From positions 29,047 to 93,046 of the forward strand of contig JBBHKE010000237.1 in the NCBI GenBank assembly GCA_037447655.1: a stretch of 64,000 bases of DNA, read 5' to 3'. The stretch is from Zygnema cylindricum. Lineage: Eukaryota; Streptophyta; Zygnematophyceae; Zygnematales; Zygnemataceae. This document shows positions 53,701 through 64,000 of the stretch, piece by piece; the first letter of the stretch is position 1, and each line of letters starts with the position of its first letter. Both the position numbers and the translations under genes were made by a program. The notes under the pieces were generated by a model. The model did no database searches. It had not been told where the DNA came from and saw nothing but the letters and a program-made list of their open reading frames with translations.

Positions 53701-55438
53701 AAAAAAACTAAGAAAAAACCCTAACTTTATCAAATGGGAAAGTGCCCTTATTTGTAAATTAGATGAAGACGTGATACGGATAAAATAAACTCGCACGAAA
53801 TGAAACAAACTTCGTACATATTAAGAAAAGGCACTCGCGTAAAACATCGATGAAACTAAATGAAAAATGTGCGCGTGACGAAATCAAAGCACACTATTTA
53901 CGATTCGCGATTAGTTTTCAATTTTACGGCTAAGGGCATTTTCCTTTGTGATAAAGTTATGGTTTTTTTTTCCGTTTTCCTCGAAAACTTTGCCCTGAAC
54001 GATAAAATCTGCAAAGTAACAAAAAATTGAAATTACCACAATACAATTTGCGTCACTTTGAAACTTTAAATGTATTCTAGTTTGCTGTCTAGCGCGATGC
54101 AGTTTGTTGTTTTACGCATTTTGACCGACTTTCAAGTCCTTCTAACTCATTTTTAAACTTTTGACAATTTTTGTGCGCATAATACCCAAAAAAAAACCCA
54201 CTGCATGTTTAAACTTTGTGCGTGACTTTTTTCGGTTCGTTTTTTTCTGTATAGGGGCCGTGGAGGGGTCTCGACCAACGGACGCCATTTTCCAAAAGCG
54301 AAGTCCGTGAAAGCGCCTCTGTCTCTCTCCCTCTCCCACTACCTCGTCTATCTCACAATTCTTGCAATGAAGAACGATGATAATGGTATCAAATGAATAA
54401 TCTATAAAAATGATTTCTTTTGACTATCTTTAGGCATATTTTGATGGCAAGTAGAGTGAGAAAGGACTAAAAAACAAAATCGAGAAACCATGGTGGAAAG
54501 TTTTAGCATTTGTGACGTCGACGCTGTCATAATTGAGCTTGACGTCAAAATGTCACAAACCCTAAGCATATACAATGTCACAAGTAACTAGACGTCTAGA
54601 ATCGTTGCTATTTTGTAAACATCATCATTGTCGCGAGTTTTGTAGGCGTCTACATCCGTCATAACTTACACGGACGTCTACATCCGTCACTTTTTAAAGT
54701 AACAAGTTAATTATGTAACATTAGAATGCTCTATACATAGTACCGAGAATCTTCGCTAAAAAACAAAGTTACAAGACTAAGATTTGGTTACATGGGAAAG
54801 TACACTTAGTTAAAAGCCAGCATATGCTCTCACAATGGAGCTCTGGTAAAGGGAGAAAGTGACTTCGCGCAACAATTTTATTCACATGTGGTTGCCGCAG
54901 TTTGGTTAGTCGTAAACCTTGGTCGGCCGTGTGAATTGTTGTTTTTTTATGACGGTCACGGAACTTTTTAACTAGTGGTTAGAATAGTTCGGTTGTCAAA
55001 GTTGTTCGATGGATCGATCGTCAAATCTAAACTCATCGATATACTACTTTGCGCGGAGAGCAAACGGTCGGTACAGGCCGTAACGAGGAGACTCGCGGAT
55101 GCTCGAGGAGAGTAACGCTGGCCGCAAGATAACCCCGCGGCGACTCCCGCGGATGCTGGTTTGACACATTTTAAATTGCCCCACGAAGCAGTCACCGACC
55201 AGGTATACTTGTCTTTCGCAGAAAGACGCAAACAAATTTGTAGGTGCTTTCGTGGCGGGCGATACAAAGAGCGATTAAAACAATATCAATTAAAACCAAC
55301 GCACAAAGGCTTTCCAAAAAGAATTAAAATGTCGAGCCTATGGTTGTGATGCTTCATGAAAGAGAAAAATATATAAATTTGGTGACATATAACACTCCGC
55401 GTGGAGAATTCCATACGTCGAAATACAATGATCATACT
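53701..55438. other. 1.7-kb stretch without a recognised gene
   Basis: It contains a further R1 repeat copy (53930-54100) and a set of GACGTCTACATCCGTCA-like direct repeats (54530-54695). No ORF here resembles a known family. It may be old host DNA or a diverged DNA transposon. Confidence 0.55.
53930..54100. repeat. Dispersed repeat R1, copy 3
   Basis: TTTTCCTTTGTGATAAAG..GTTTTCCTCGAAAACTTTG..CACAATACAATTTGCGTCAC..TTTGAAACTTTAAATG matches copies at 3565 and 9783 in order and orientation. Nature unknown. Confidence 0.45.
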
Positions 55439-56284
55439 TGTTGTTTTAGAAACCTTTATTACTCTCTATATCTCGTGTGTGAAAAAAAGATTCTGGACTT
55501 AGTCATTTTGTGTACAGGCTGAATTGTCGTAGAAGAGATTTGGTGTGGTATGTAACTCCAAAGGGAGTACACATATTTGGTACACTCCAAGCACACGTGT
55601 CGGTCCATGAGAAAGTCAAGATTGTTTGATCCGGACGACGAAGTACAATTTCATTTAGTGACCGGGTTCACACGTGGAGGTTCATCTTCGGTGATGAAAG
55701 AATGCGCGGACGGTGGACGGAGTCCGCCGTCATTTTTGGAAGAGGAGTATTGACTACGCCATCATTTCAGCAGACGAACTTTGACTACGTACTATATCAT
55801 TTTAGCGGCGGTCAGTTTTAGGTTTGATGTAAATAATTGTGTACGATTGACGACGGGGTTTTGTTTTGACTAGGTTTAGTGTACCGGCCGATCACGGTAA
55901 TTATGGTTCGGTGTAGTTCAACTGTAGTCTCACTTGTATATGTAGGACTTAGAATATTTTTTGGAGTTAGGAATTCCTTGTATGCAAAACTGCGAAGCAG
56001 TTTTTTGGGTGTCTTTGAATTACAAGATCATTGTGATCTTTGAGCAAAACCTTGTGAAATTCCGCATGTGGTTTCTTCGTTATATAATTTACATTGTGGA
56101 AAATTTGCAGACCTAGGGTCGGTTCGGTTTGCTTGGGGCTTCATTGTGAAGTTGGTTTTTGTGGGTTTTTCGTGAGAGTTTCCTCTTTGTGTATTGATTA
56201 TTATGGCAACTGCTGGTGCTTCTTCTTTTTCTAGGGCACCGGTTGTTCTTCTTTTTCCAAGGCACCGGTTGCCTCAAGACAACA
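55439..56284 (+). repeat. 5' LTR of family B copia element B3
   Basis: TGTTGTTTTAGAAACCTTTATT to GCCTCAAGACAACA, 846 bp, closely related to 4739-5531. TATATGTA near 55936 is the TATA candidate. The 3' end has an internal duplication of the GGCACCGGTTG segment. Confidence 0.9.
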
Positions 56285-56690
56285 GGTCACTGGACCACCC
56301 TCACGGATCCTAGTGTTTAATGGACAAAATTTTTTCTATTAGGTGGATTTAACTAAGTCTTACCTTAAGCAAGTGAAATTATATGATGTGGTTTTCGGTG
56401 TTTCTTCCAGATACGGATCCGGATTTTGATAAAAAAATGAGGATGCTTTGCATGTTTTTAAATTACTCCTATTAAAAGATTTGAACATGACATACATCTA
56501 TATATCTACAGCATCAAAAATATGGAAGGCTTTGAGAGAATTTTATGTTCTAGCTAGTGAGCAGAATAAGGTTATAACTGCTAGAATAATTAGGGATTAT
56601 AAGTATACCGGGGGGGAATATGAACTCATATTGTAATGGCTTGAAACTTCTTTTGTCGGAAAATGCATGTTCCGGGGGGAATTTTTGTAA
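56203..56690 (+). pseudogene. Family B gag fragment of element B3
   Basis: ATG 56203 in the LTR (MATAGASSFSRAPVV) leads, after a frameshift caused by the duplication, to the PBS-like GGTCACTGGACCACC at 56285 and FNGQNFFY. A later frame gives LKLLLLKDLNMTYIYISTAS, KIWKALREFYVLASEQNKVI and ARIIRDYKYTGG, the capsid. It ends at GNACSGGNF-like sequence at about 56690, where homology stops. Multiple shifts and stops. Confidence 0.85.
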
Positions 56691-57600
56691 CAGTAATAGT
56701 GGATGGAACTTCTTCTTAAATGGGTATTTAAGTGTTACGAATAAAGAATTTTTAATTTGGTAGACGTCCGCAAAAGAATCGCACGATCTTGAGTTGTATT
56801 TTAAAAGATATAGCGATTGGTGTGTTTAGGCTACAACGCGAGGTCAAAATAACGAGTGGGTGTTCATTGTAACGGGTTAAGGCTCAAACTAGCCGCGGAA
56901 TTTTAAGCGCACGTTTAAAAAGTGCCAAATGAATCAATATTTTGTTTAGTGCGCTCGATAGTTTGATTCCTACAATTTTTAGTACGAAATGTCACTTTCA
57001 CTTAATACAATTTCGTAGGTAGTTTCGCGTGTGAAATTTGCGACGCACGTTCTTGCAAAGTCGCGTTTCGTTTGGCGCGCACTTTTGCACGTAAATGTTA
57101 CGTAGTGAAATGTAGCGTTTGATTGGTTAGCAAATCCTACGTAGTTCGTAAAAGATTTCGCATGTTTTTGCATTGGTCAGTTTGATTCCTTGTTCTTGTC
57201 GATGAATGATTTGCCAAAGTAAAACTTGTTCAACGGAGCGTTGACTTTAGCCTGGCTAGTCCAGGGCGATGATGGATAGATAGTGATGTCTAAGAGGAGA
57301 GTAGGCATCTTTTCCTTTAGAAAGGTTTGTGGAAATTATGACTGATCTTGGTCTTGAGCGATTAAAACCATATTGGAGCAATGGCATTTTTACACTAAAA
57401 TCTTTTACTAACTAAATAGTACTTAAGTAGTTATTAAGATTGGAGAGTAGTGGAAAACACTTTAAAACAAGGGTTGAGCCATGAGGACAAGAAACCAAGC
57501 TGAATCGAGCGTTTTTAGGTGTGAAGGTTGCGTGTGAGGGGGTCCACGTCGCCCTGCACTCCTTTCACTCCAATTTCGCTTTACGACGCCTCGCGCCGCG
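56691..57600. other. Stretch without a recognised gene
   Basis: No recognised coding sequence. The right part may be U3 of the Gypsy2 5' LTR, because a TATA box follows at 57614. The LTR start was not found. Confidence 0.45.
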
Positions 57601-57613
57601 CGGCGCATCATGT

Positions 57614-57964
57614 GTATAAATATGTTTAGGGTTTTTTTCTCATTCGCGTTTTTTTTATATAAAAAAAAACACAACCAACAACCCTATGACCCTAAAAATC
57701 CGCGGTACGCGGGCGGTATTTTGCAAAGTGTGTAGGTCTCGGCACATTTCGCCTCGTGTAGGAGACCTGCACACCCTGCACACCACGGGCGAGCCGACTA
57801 AAAAACCTTACCTAATGTTATGTGGACAAAGGCTTCTTCTAATTTAAAGTTTATCCTTATGTGAGTGATGTCCAATGTGGATGTGTATTTTCCAATATGT
57901 GGAATGTTTGGTTGAAATTGTTTGTAGTAATGGGATTTTTTTAGAGGTAGGAGATCGTGTTACA
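57614..57964 (+). repeat. 3' part of the 5' LTR of Gypsy2
   Basis: TATAAATATG (57614) is a good TATA box. The region ends GTGTTACA at 57964, followed after two bases by the PBS TGGTATCGGAGC (57967-57978). The LTR left end is unknown and no second LTR is in the window. Confidence 0.6.
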
Positions 57965-57966
57965 TA

Positions 57967-57978
57967 TGGTATCGGAGC
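57967..57978 (+). other. Primer-binding site of Gypsy2
   Basis: TGGTATCGGAGC, an initiator tRNA-Met 3'-end complement with one change, the same form as in Gypsy1. Confidence 0.8.
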
Positions 57979-58688
57979 TTTGGATAGAAACCAAGGAGAA
58001 GCTTGCTCCCCCGAAAATCGACTATCGTGAGCGGTAAGGGTGTTTTGACCTGTGTCGGTGGAACCACAATGTGAAGTTGTAAGGGATTGGAGGGAAACTA
58101 AGTGACCACACTTCCATCGGCCGCTGGTTAGATGTGGGGCGTGCTTAGGTCCTAAAGACTCAGGCGGGGTGGGCAGTGTAGCCACCGCTGAAAATCACTC
58201 GAATTATCTAGAGGCCAAACAAACTTACCTTCTCCTAGCAATGATTCAAGTGTAGAGGGAGGGCTTAAAGCCATGAACGGTGAGGATGTGAGGATTACAG
58301 AGTAAAAGATCATGATGTATTGGGGAATGGGAAATTTACTAATAGAGGAGATGGAAAGTGGAGTACTTTACTTCTTCAAGGGCAAAGGAGTCCAAAAATG
58401 ACTCAAAACTTTTCAAACTCTAAATTGTTACCTTTGATTGCTTTCAACTTTGTTGTTGCAAAATGTGTTGGAAACTCTTTACCTTTCTATTTCAATGTTC
58501 AGGAAAATTGAATTTTCACTTACTTACTTCTAATGTTTATTTGATTTTTTAGATTTTGATATCTTTCAAAGGATTTGTTAACGAAAGGAAGTCTTGGATT
58601 GGAGAAATTTGAGGACTTCAAATCTGCTGCAAACTCTTAGTGATGATTATACTCTACCTTTCTTATTTCTTGATTTCATTGTGTGATA

Positions 58689-59899
58689 ATGGCAAATTCT
58701 GCATGGAAACGTGAAATGGAAAATGCTTTGAATGTTTTGAAGAAGCGTACTGAGAAATTTGTCAAAAGATTTAATAATAATGTTGCTATTGTGGATGAAA
58801 CAATTTCAGAATTGAAGAGTGAATTGAAGGATGTTAAGGAAAATGGGAATGTTCAAAAATAGGATGAGCAAATTAATTTAATTCACACCTGAAATGATGT
58901 TAATGATCAAAAGGGTGAGAGTAATAAGAGAAATTCAAGTTTTCGGGAGGATGATCACGATAGACCTAAGAAGATAACAGATCTAAAGTTGTCTATTAGT
59001 GAGGCACCATCCGTTGATGGTAAGAAGATTGATGAGTTAGAGGATTAGATTTTTCATATGGAGTATTATTTGGAATCTAGAAATTGAAATTGTGATGATT
59101 ACACTTCGTTTGCTGTTAGCTGTCTCAAAGGTGATGCTCAGATTGGTATTACACTCAGAGAAAGTCTAACCTAATTCATGATAATGTTGATTGGGAAGCT
59201 TTTAAAACCCGATCAAATCGCGTTTCTTGTCTGTCACTTAAAAATCGAGAATTGAAAAAAAATGGCTGAACTTTAAACATACTATATCTGTGAAAGATAT
59301 CTGTGAAAGATTATATTGTGAAATTTGACTCACCTAACATTTATATCATAAGTTTGACCGATGAAATGGCTAAGTTGCATTTCTTGAACTATTTGAATCA
59401 TATGCTGAAATCAGAACTGGAACATCAAAAATTTATTAATTTGAAAGAATTACAAGACAAGTCATTGAAATTAGAGGATCAATTTGGGTATAATCAGGAA
59501 ACTCGATCACTCTTTGGTAACTTCAATAAATTAGCCGAGTGGGGTGAGGAGGAATTTGTGGAAGAGGGTGTGAATGCAGGTCTGGTGAATAGGCAGAATA
59601 TCTTCAGGGAAAATCAGAGAGGTGGACATAGTGTTAATGCAGGAAACAAATTTAAGAATAGAGGGGGATATATTAAGAGTCCTAAGCCAACTGTTAATGC
59701 ACAAAGACCCAATCTAAACATTACCACATGCACTAGAGGTCATAGGGCATTAAAGTGTGCACACCTGAATAATATTAACTGTTATAACTGTGGAAAGAAG
59801 GGACATTTCAGCAAAGAGTGCTCAAAACCGAAAAAGAAGGTCACTTGTTCTAAATGCGAAGGTGAAGATCCTTACGCTAAGGACTTTACAGATAGGTGA
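58689..59899 (+). pseudogene. Ty3/gypsy gag of Gypsy2, broken
   Basis: From ATG 58689 the frame begins MANSAWKREMENALNVLKKR with an acidic/lysine-rich coiled region (DETISELKSELKDVKENGN), then stops. The capsid continues in other frames (HMEYYLESRN, FAVSCLKGDAQIGI). The last 198 residues (59303-59899) are open: FLNYLNHMLKSELEHQKFIN, then an Asn/Gly-rich linker and the zinc knuckle CYNCGKKGHFSKEC (59781-59822), with CSKCEGEDPYAKD as a degraded second one. The element is cut soon after, and no pol follows. The 58000-58688 leader has no ORF. Confidence 0.85.
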
Positions 59900-59969
59900 T
59901 CTCTTAAATCAATTGATTTCAATGAAGGTATGCACGAAGATATTGGATTATACTTAGCTGAGCAGGAGG

Positions 59970-60772
59970 CCCACTTGAGTCTGCAGCAAAAAGAATCACT
60001 GAATTTGCTCACCCGAGCATTAAGTTATGGCTGGTCAAAGATGACCTTTATAGTTACAAGCTCTCTTAGAGAGAGGTACCTAAATATCACTAAGTCTTGG
60101 TCTGCCTACTCACGACTACCCACTACTAAATCCTAGTCAAATAGGAACATTATACAGTACAAGAAGGTACGATGGGCGATGTACTTATTGTACGGCCATT
60201 GTACGACATGGTCTACAAGGTGACATCTGCCAAATCGGGAGCCATGGTTCCTCCTCCCATCTTCTCCGGTATCAAATAATGTGGCGCCACGTGGCACCGT
60301 GTGACGCTATCTCCAAAGGCCGCCGAAAGCTTATTGTGGGTGGCGGCTGTAATGGTGGTGGTCCGATCTGTTGTATTTATACGGCTTCGATTCTCCTCCA
60401 TGCATGAATTGATTAATGCGCGTTTTCGTTAGTCTGCTGCGAATTAGTCCTTTGGATCAATAAATATATATGCGTGAAACATTTCATGTGTATCATTTCG
60501 TTAGTGCCTTAATGGATAAGGAGTGGGTCTACATAGTATTCTGCAGACCCTGGTTCAAATCCGGCCAGAGGCAGTATGTTGCTAAAACTAGTAAAATACC
60601 TTCTAATTCATTCAGCCTCCTTCTAAATGATGCAGCAGCCATGGCCTGCTTTTGGTCCTCTCTTTCTCTCTTTTTGCATTCTAACTCAAATATAGAAGTG
60701 AACTATTAATTACCTTTTTCCAACACTCTATTAATTTTCCAATACAGACCTAGAAAATACATAAATTTCAAC
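59970..60772 (-). repeat. Truncated family A LTR, reverse
   Basis: In reverse its start (TTGAAATTTATGTATTTTCTAGGTCTG, read across 60746-60772 in short runs) lacks a PPT outside, so it is not a 3' LTR. The gag-start end is lost at 59970. It has the GTAC cluster (60150-60210) and GCCACGTGGC near 60287. Its tRNA-like block (60503-60580) is the best preserved. Confidence 0.85.
60503..60580 (+). other. tRNA-like domain with A and B boxes, antisense in a family A LTR
   Basis: On the plus strand, antisense to the LTR, TGCCTTAATGGATAAGG (60505-60521) resembles a tRNA D arm (4-bp stem CCTT/AAGG) and A box. CCTGGTTCAAATCCGG (60550-60565) contains a perfect B box GGTTCAAATCC. Their spacing (47 nt start to start) is close to that of a tRNA. 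The acceptor stem is not complementary, so it is not a tRNA gene but looks like a tRNA-derived SINE head. Confidence 0.6.
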
Positions 60773-60773
60773 T

Positions 60774-62660
60774 GAGTGAATGGCATAAGGTGTCGTACCA
60801 ACATCACTGTTGGCTTGGAGGATGGAGGTCAAGTATCAGGCGGTGAAATTGGTTTTTCTGGTTTTTCTTGCTCCTCTCCCCCAGCTTCCTCACTATCGAC
60901 ATCAAAATCTGCGGTCGGAGTTGTGCCTGGAGGGTTGTCTTCCGGCCGTTCAGCTAGATATTTCTCAAACCATTCTTGATCACTTTGTTAATCAAAGGCG
61001 TCTCTTTCCAACCGTTTTTGCTTATCCGCCTGAAAATGTTCAATACCTCGTGGCAGTTTCGGTTGAGGTGGTGGAGGTGGTTCTGTTAGCTTTAGGCGGA
61101 GGCCGACATTAGTGTTCAAGATTACCGCCTTGGGAGTAAAATATAAAGGTCCAGTCACTTTCCTGCTATGGTCTTTCTGGTCCATTTTCTGTTTATCTTT
61201 TCTTTCTTCCGAGGTTGAATTGCGTAGCTGCCGGCGATAGTCCTTTACTCCAACATTCCAAGCTCCGGACATCAAGGTGCGGGCGTGGTGGGCATTAGGA
61301 GGTTCCATATCACACCCCATAACATCGTCATTGTCTCCACCCGCCGTGGCTTCTTGTTCAAGCTCCGCTAGCTTTTGCAACAACTCTTTTTTCTTCTTTT
61401 GGAGTTTCTGAGCGGTTGTCAAAGAAGGAGCCTGGGTGGAAGATCTTAAGCGCAGGGGTTCCAACTCAACAGCCATCGCGGCGAATTGTTGACTTTGTTG
61501 ATGGAAGATATTCTCCGAGGTGAGTCTTGTCTAACCTAATGGCGCTCGTTCTGGATCATCTAGGGTTTGACGCCCCCATGGGTAAAGGAGATGGAGGGGA
61601 AGAGGATTCAGTGCCGTTTGTCCTCCACCGGTGAACAAAGTGTATTGCATCATTTCTTTAGGTACCCCATTCTTGCCAAAACACACCCCTCTTTGTGTCC
61701 TAGGAAGCCACATGCTTCACATTTGGAGCCTTCGGTGGTATATTTGCTTCTCAGCTCATTGGATATTTGAGCATCATCGAATATTGGGAGTTTGATTTGT
61801 CTCAACTGGGATTGAGACATCTTAGCAGTTTTAGATCAGGGCGTGGGTCGGTATGTCTCCTTATTGACATGTGTCCTTTCTCCCCCTCCCTCTCCTTGTC
61901 TGCGTTCCAACTGCCTACGGAACCTTTCTGCTCGTTCTTTTTCAAATTCAATTTTCTTTATTACCAACTCATGTTTGAGTTTTCTCGAAAAGTGTTTCCA
62001 ACCGTGACCTGCTTGCTGACAATTTAGACAGTTGTAGAGAAACACTTTTTTCGTCCGCCCCCATGGCAAGTTCGGACCCTTTCTCCGCCTCTTGCTTCCC
62101 TTTAAGCTTCCGCAAAGCTTGTAATTTTGTCGTTCCTCCTATTGCAAAGAAGTTTCTCCGGCGAACCCTGCAAAGTTAGCTCTGGCCTTGCCAATGAAAG
62201 CTTTTTCCCGGGCCTCGCTGTGGACGAAATGGTCATACAATTTCACAGCCAACAGAGAGGCGACTTTCGCCGAGGGATTAATATCATGGATTGCTTGACC
62301 GGCAATCCAATTATCCAAGGCAGTTTGCCCTGTTGGTCCGAACAAATTACAGACAGCGATAAAGTATTATGTTGCCATAGCCGGAAGGTCAATTGTGGAC
62401 AGTTTGGTCTTGTGACATATGCTGGAGAGGCGATTAAAGAGAGTCTACGGTGTTTCATTCTTCAAACACCAAAATTCCCTGAATTTTTTAATGGCGGCCT
62501 TAATTCTTTTGGTGTATAGGAGTCTCCATAAGTTCAAGAGAGTGGTGCACGGGGTAGGATTGGCGACCATCCTAGTGGCAGCTCGTGCGGCTTTAATTGC
62601 TTGCAGCTGGTTGACATGCACTTGACATTCATTGAAAAGTTACTGTATATCAAATTTCCA
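60774..62660 (-). pseudogene. Gag-like gene with two zinc knuckles, unclassified retroelement
   Basis: Read leftward: an alpha-helical segment (IKAAIKKFREFWCLKNETP, LFNRLSSICHKTKLSTIDL, AKVASLLAVKLYDHFVHSEA) resembles a Gag capsid. Then NCLNCQQAGHGWKHF (about 62030-61986), a CCHC knuckle missing its last cysteine, a charged helix (KKIEFEKERAERFRRQLERR), and a second finger CEACGFLGHKEGC. The last part is open for 162 residues (61476-60988; EPLRLRSSTQAPSLTTAQKL, LLQKLAELEQEATAGG, PPPPPQPKLPRGIEHFQADK) and ends acidic (EEAGGEEQEKPEKP). Several frameshifts. A host gene cannot be fully excluded. Confidence 0.55.
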
Positions 62661-63530
62661 AAAATTGCACCAAAAGACTACTTTGACCTAATATATCTCT
62701 AAGCTTAATTATCCAAATAAAGTGAAGTAAAGTCCTATCAGCTATGCTTTATAGACTTTAATATGACATCTGATTATAGAGCAAAAACATAAAGTGTGCA
62801 CTCAAAATCGTCTCTCAAAAATAGATTTTGGTGCCTTGTCGGCGAAATAATAACTAACTCCAAAATTGGTCAAATACCGCATCCAATGATTTCGTAATAA
62901 GGTTGAAATTCCTCCATAGGTAATAAATTTTATCGTGCATGACAAAAAAAGAAGTGCTCTTCGGTGTCGCTACGTTACCATTACGTCTATATTGTCGATT
63001 TATTCGATACGCTAGTACTCAAAATAGAGTAGTTAGGGTAGAATTCCATTAGACGAAAAATAGAGTTCGTTACTGGACGGCGAACTTTTTCGTATAGCGC
63101 CGTAAAAAGCCGTACCTTAATTTTTTTTTTTGTTAGACGAAGCATTGTTACTGAAAAGCTGTCGGGAGGTTCTAATGGTGTAGGCAAAATTCCTGGCCGT
63201 TGAATATTCCACTTTTTCAGATCCGAGGAGCAATTCCGCACATCATACAGTGTGAAAATACTCTCCTCGCGAGGAGAGTTTCACGATACTGGTGGTATAC
63301 CATTGGAACACGTGACAAAAAAAAAATCCATTTTGAACAAGCGATAATAGGCCTACACGTGGTACAGGCCATATGCCGCAAGCCTTGTTGGATGCAGGTG
63401 AGCCGAAAATATCCTCGCAAGCTCCGTCTGACATCCACCGATATTCAAAGTTTGTCGCGACCTTCAAAGGTTGCCGCATTTTTTGCCATTTTGTTTCGAA
63501 ATTTTAATTTCCATTTCCAAAATCAAAATC
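62661..63530. other. Stretch without a recognised gene
   Basis: No homology recognised. A 20-bp perfect palindrome lies at 63260-63279, embedded in GTGAA/TTCAC outer arms. The ORFs here are short and overlap in conflicting frames. Confidence 0.5.
63260..63279. repeat. 20-bp perfect palindrome
   Basis: ACTCTCCTCGCGAGGAGAGT, flanked by GTGAAAAT on the left and TTCAC on the right, which extends the inverted repeat with a 3-nt bulge. Confidence 0.92.
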
Positions 63531-64000
63531 TGTTGTTTTTGGAAGATTCAGTTTCGCATATGCGTGCGTGTATTTGCTTGCTTACGTAATTACCGGAGTT
63601 AATGTGGAGGTTTGAACGGATTTGCGGATTGGGGGTTTATTGCACGAGTAAATTAATTAACTAATTGAGTGGAGCGAAATGCGCTGAACAATGGACGGCG
63701 GATCGCGAAGCGATCCGATTTGAAATATTCGAAGTGTTTGAAAAAGTACGGCCGCCATACGAAACATAATGCGACAGACCGCATTTATTAAATGTGACGC
63801 CGCCGGTACGGAGCGTCGTATTTGACACGTGAGATGTACGGCAAAGTACGTAGTAACGGTACGGACTAATTTGGATAGCTTGACGAGGTTTCGACAAGTG
63901 GATTTTTCTTATGACCACGCGGCGCGACACCAAGGGTGCCGATTAAGAGTGACGGACGGCGGATATAGTCCGCCGAGATTTTCTATGCAGTGGTGACACG
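63531..64000 (+). repeat. Family D LTR, start only
   Basis: TGTTGTTTTTGGAAGATTCAG matches the reverse solo LTR at 38562-39876 and continues with GTGGAGGTTTGAACGGATTTG, as in 6090-6115 and 42100-42125. There is no PPT before it. It runs off the window end. Confidence 0.85.

Noticed and set aside
60503-60580. A functional tRNA-Arg gene
   Set aside because: A and B boxes are good, but the acceptor stem does not pair and the anticodon arm has a long insert; the same block recurs in every family A LTR, so it is an LTR component.
61836-62069. A host splicing-factor-like zinc-knuckle gene
   Set aside because: The CEACGFLGHKEGC finger recalled such proteins, but no other conserved segment matches, and the upstream helical region looks more like Gag. 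Left as unclassified.
1-64000. CRISPR array, prokaryotic operon or phage
   Set aside because: No regularly spaced direct repeats with unique spacers, no ribosome-binding-site-led gene clusters; the content is eukaryotic LTR retrotransposons.

Overview
The window looks like an intergenic, repeat-dominated stretch of a streptophyte nuclear genome (land plant or charophyte alga). It holds no intact host gene. Almost everything identifiable is LTR retrotransposon, mostly Ty1/copia, in several families inserted into one another, with frameshifts and stops in nearly every coding region. The primer-binding sites, ABRE/G-box-like ACGT motifs in the LTRs and the chromodomain Ty3 element fit a plant-lineage host, but the species cannot be told from this sequence.

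Families, with labels used only here. Family A: copia with 1.0-1.3 kb LTRs starting TGTTGA or TGTAGAAAC and ending near ATGGAG..CA. Family B: copia with LTRs of about 0.8 kb starting TGTTGTTTTGGAAACC. Families C/D: related copia with long LTRs of 1.3-2.4 kb. Family E: a copia remnant. Gypsy1: a complete Ty3 chromovirus. Gypsy2: a Ty3 gag remnant. One fragment (35520-37955) encodes Gag, protease and a DNMT3-like cytosine-5 DNA methyltransferase.

Layout: 1-2530 pol end plus 3' LTR of a family A copy; 2531-4025 AT-rich, nothing recognised; 4026-4738 two reverse A LTR pieces; 4739-9783 family B copy broken by two solo LTRs with target-site duplications (TSDs); 9858-17345 full-length reverse family A element with a further solo LTR inside; 17346-18788 family E pieces; 18789-19777 A LTR; 19778-21783 unclassified; 21784-32462 family B element whose 5' LTR carries two nested non-autonomous A elements (21839-26315 and 27051-29472); 32463-35519 family A copy; 35520-37955 Gag-protease-methyltransferase fragment; 37956-44737 gag-only C element whose LTRs carry further insertions; 44738-53700 end of a family B element split by Gypsy1 (45600-52826, TSD CATGT); 53701-55438 unclassified; 55439-56690 B LTR and gag; 57600-59899 Gypsy2; 59970-60772 A LTR; 60774-62660 reverse gag-like gene with two zinc knuckles; 63531-64000 start of a D LTR.

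How the parts work together: in families A, B and C the gag ATG lies inside the 5' LTR. The reading frame runs across the LTR/internal junction and through a primer-binding site complementary to the anticodon arm of initiator tRNA-Met (half-tRNA priming, as known for Drosophila copia and yeast Ty5). Family A LTRs also carry an antisense tRNA-like domain, a dense cluster of GTAC motifs upstream of the TATA box, and a small conserved hairpin downstream of it. Two elements keep gag but lack most of pol, so they would need enzymes supplied in trans. The most notable item is the methyltransferase domain joined in frame to a retroelement protease.
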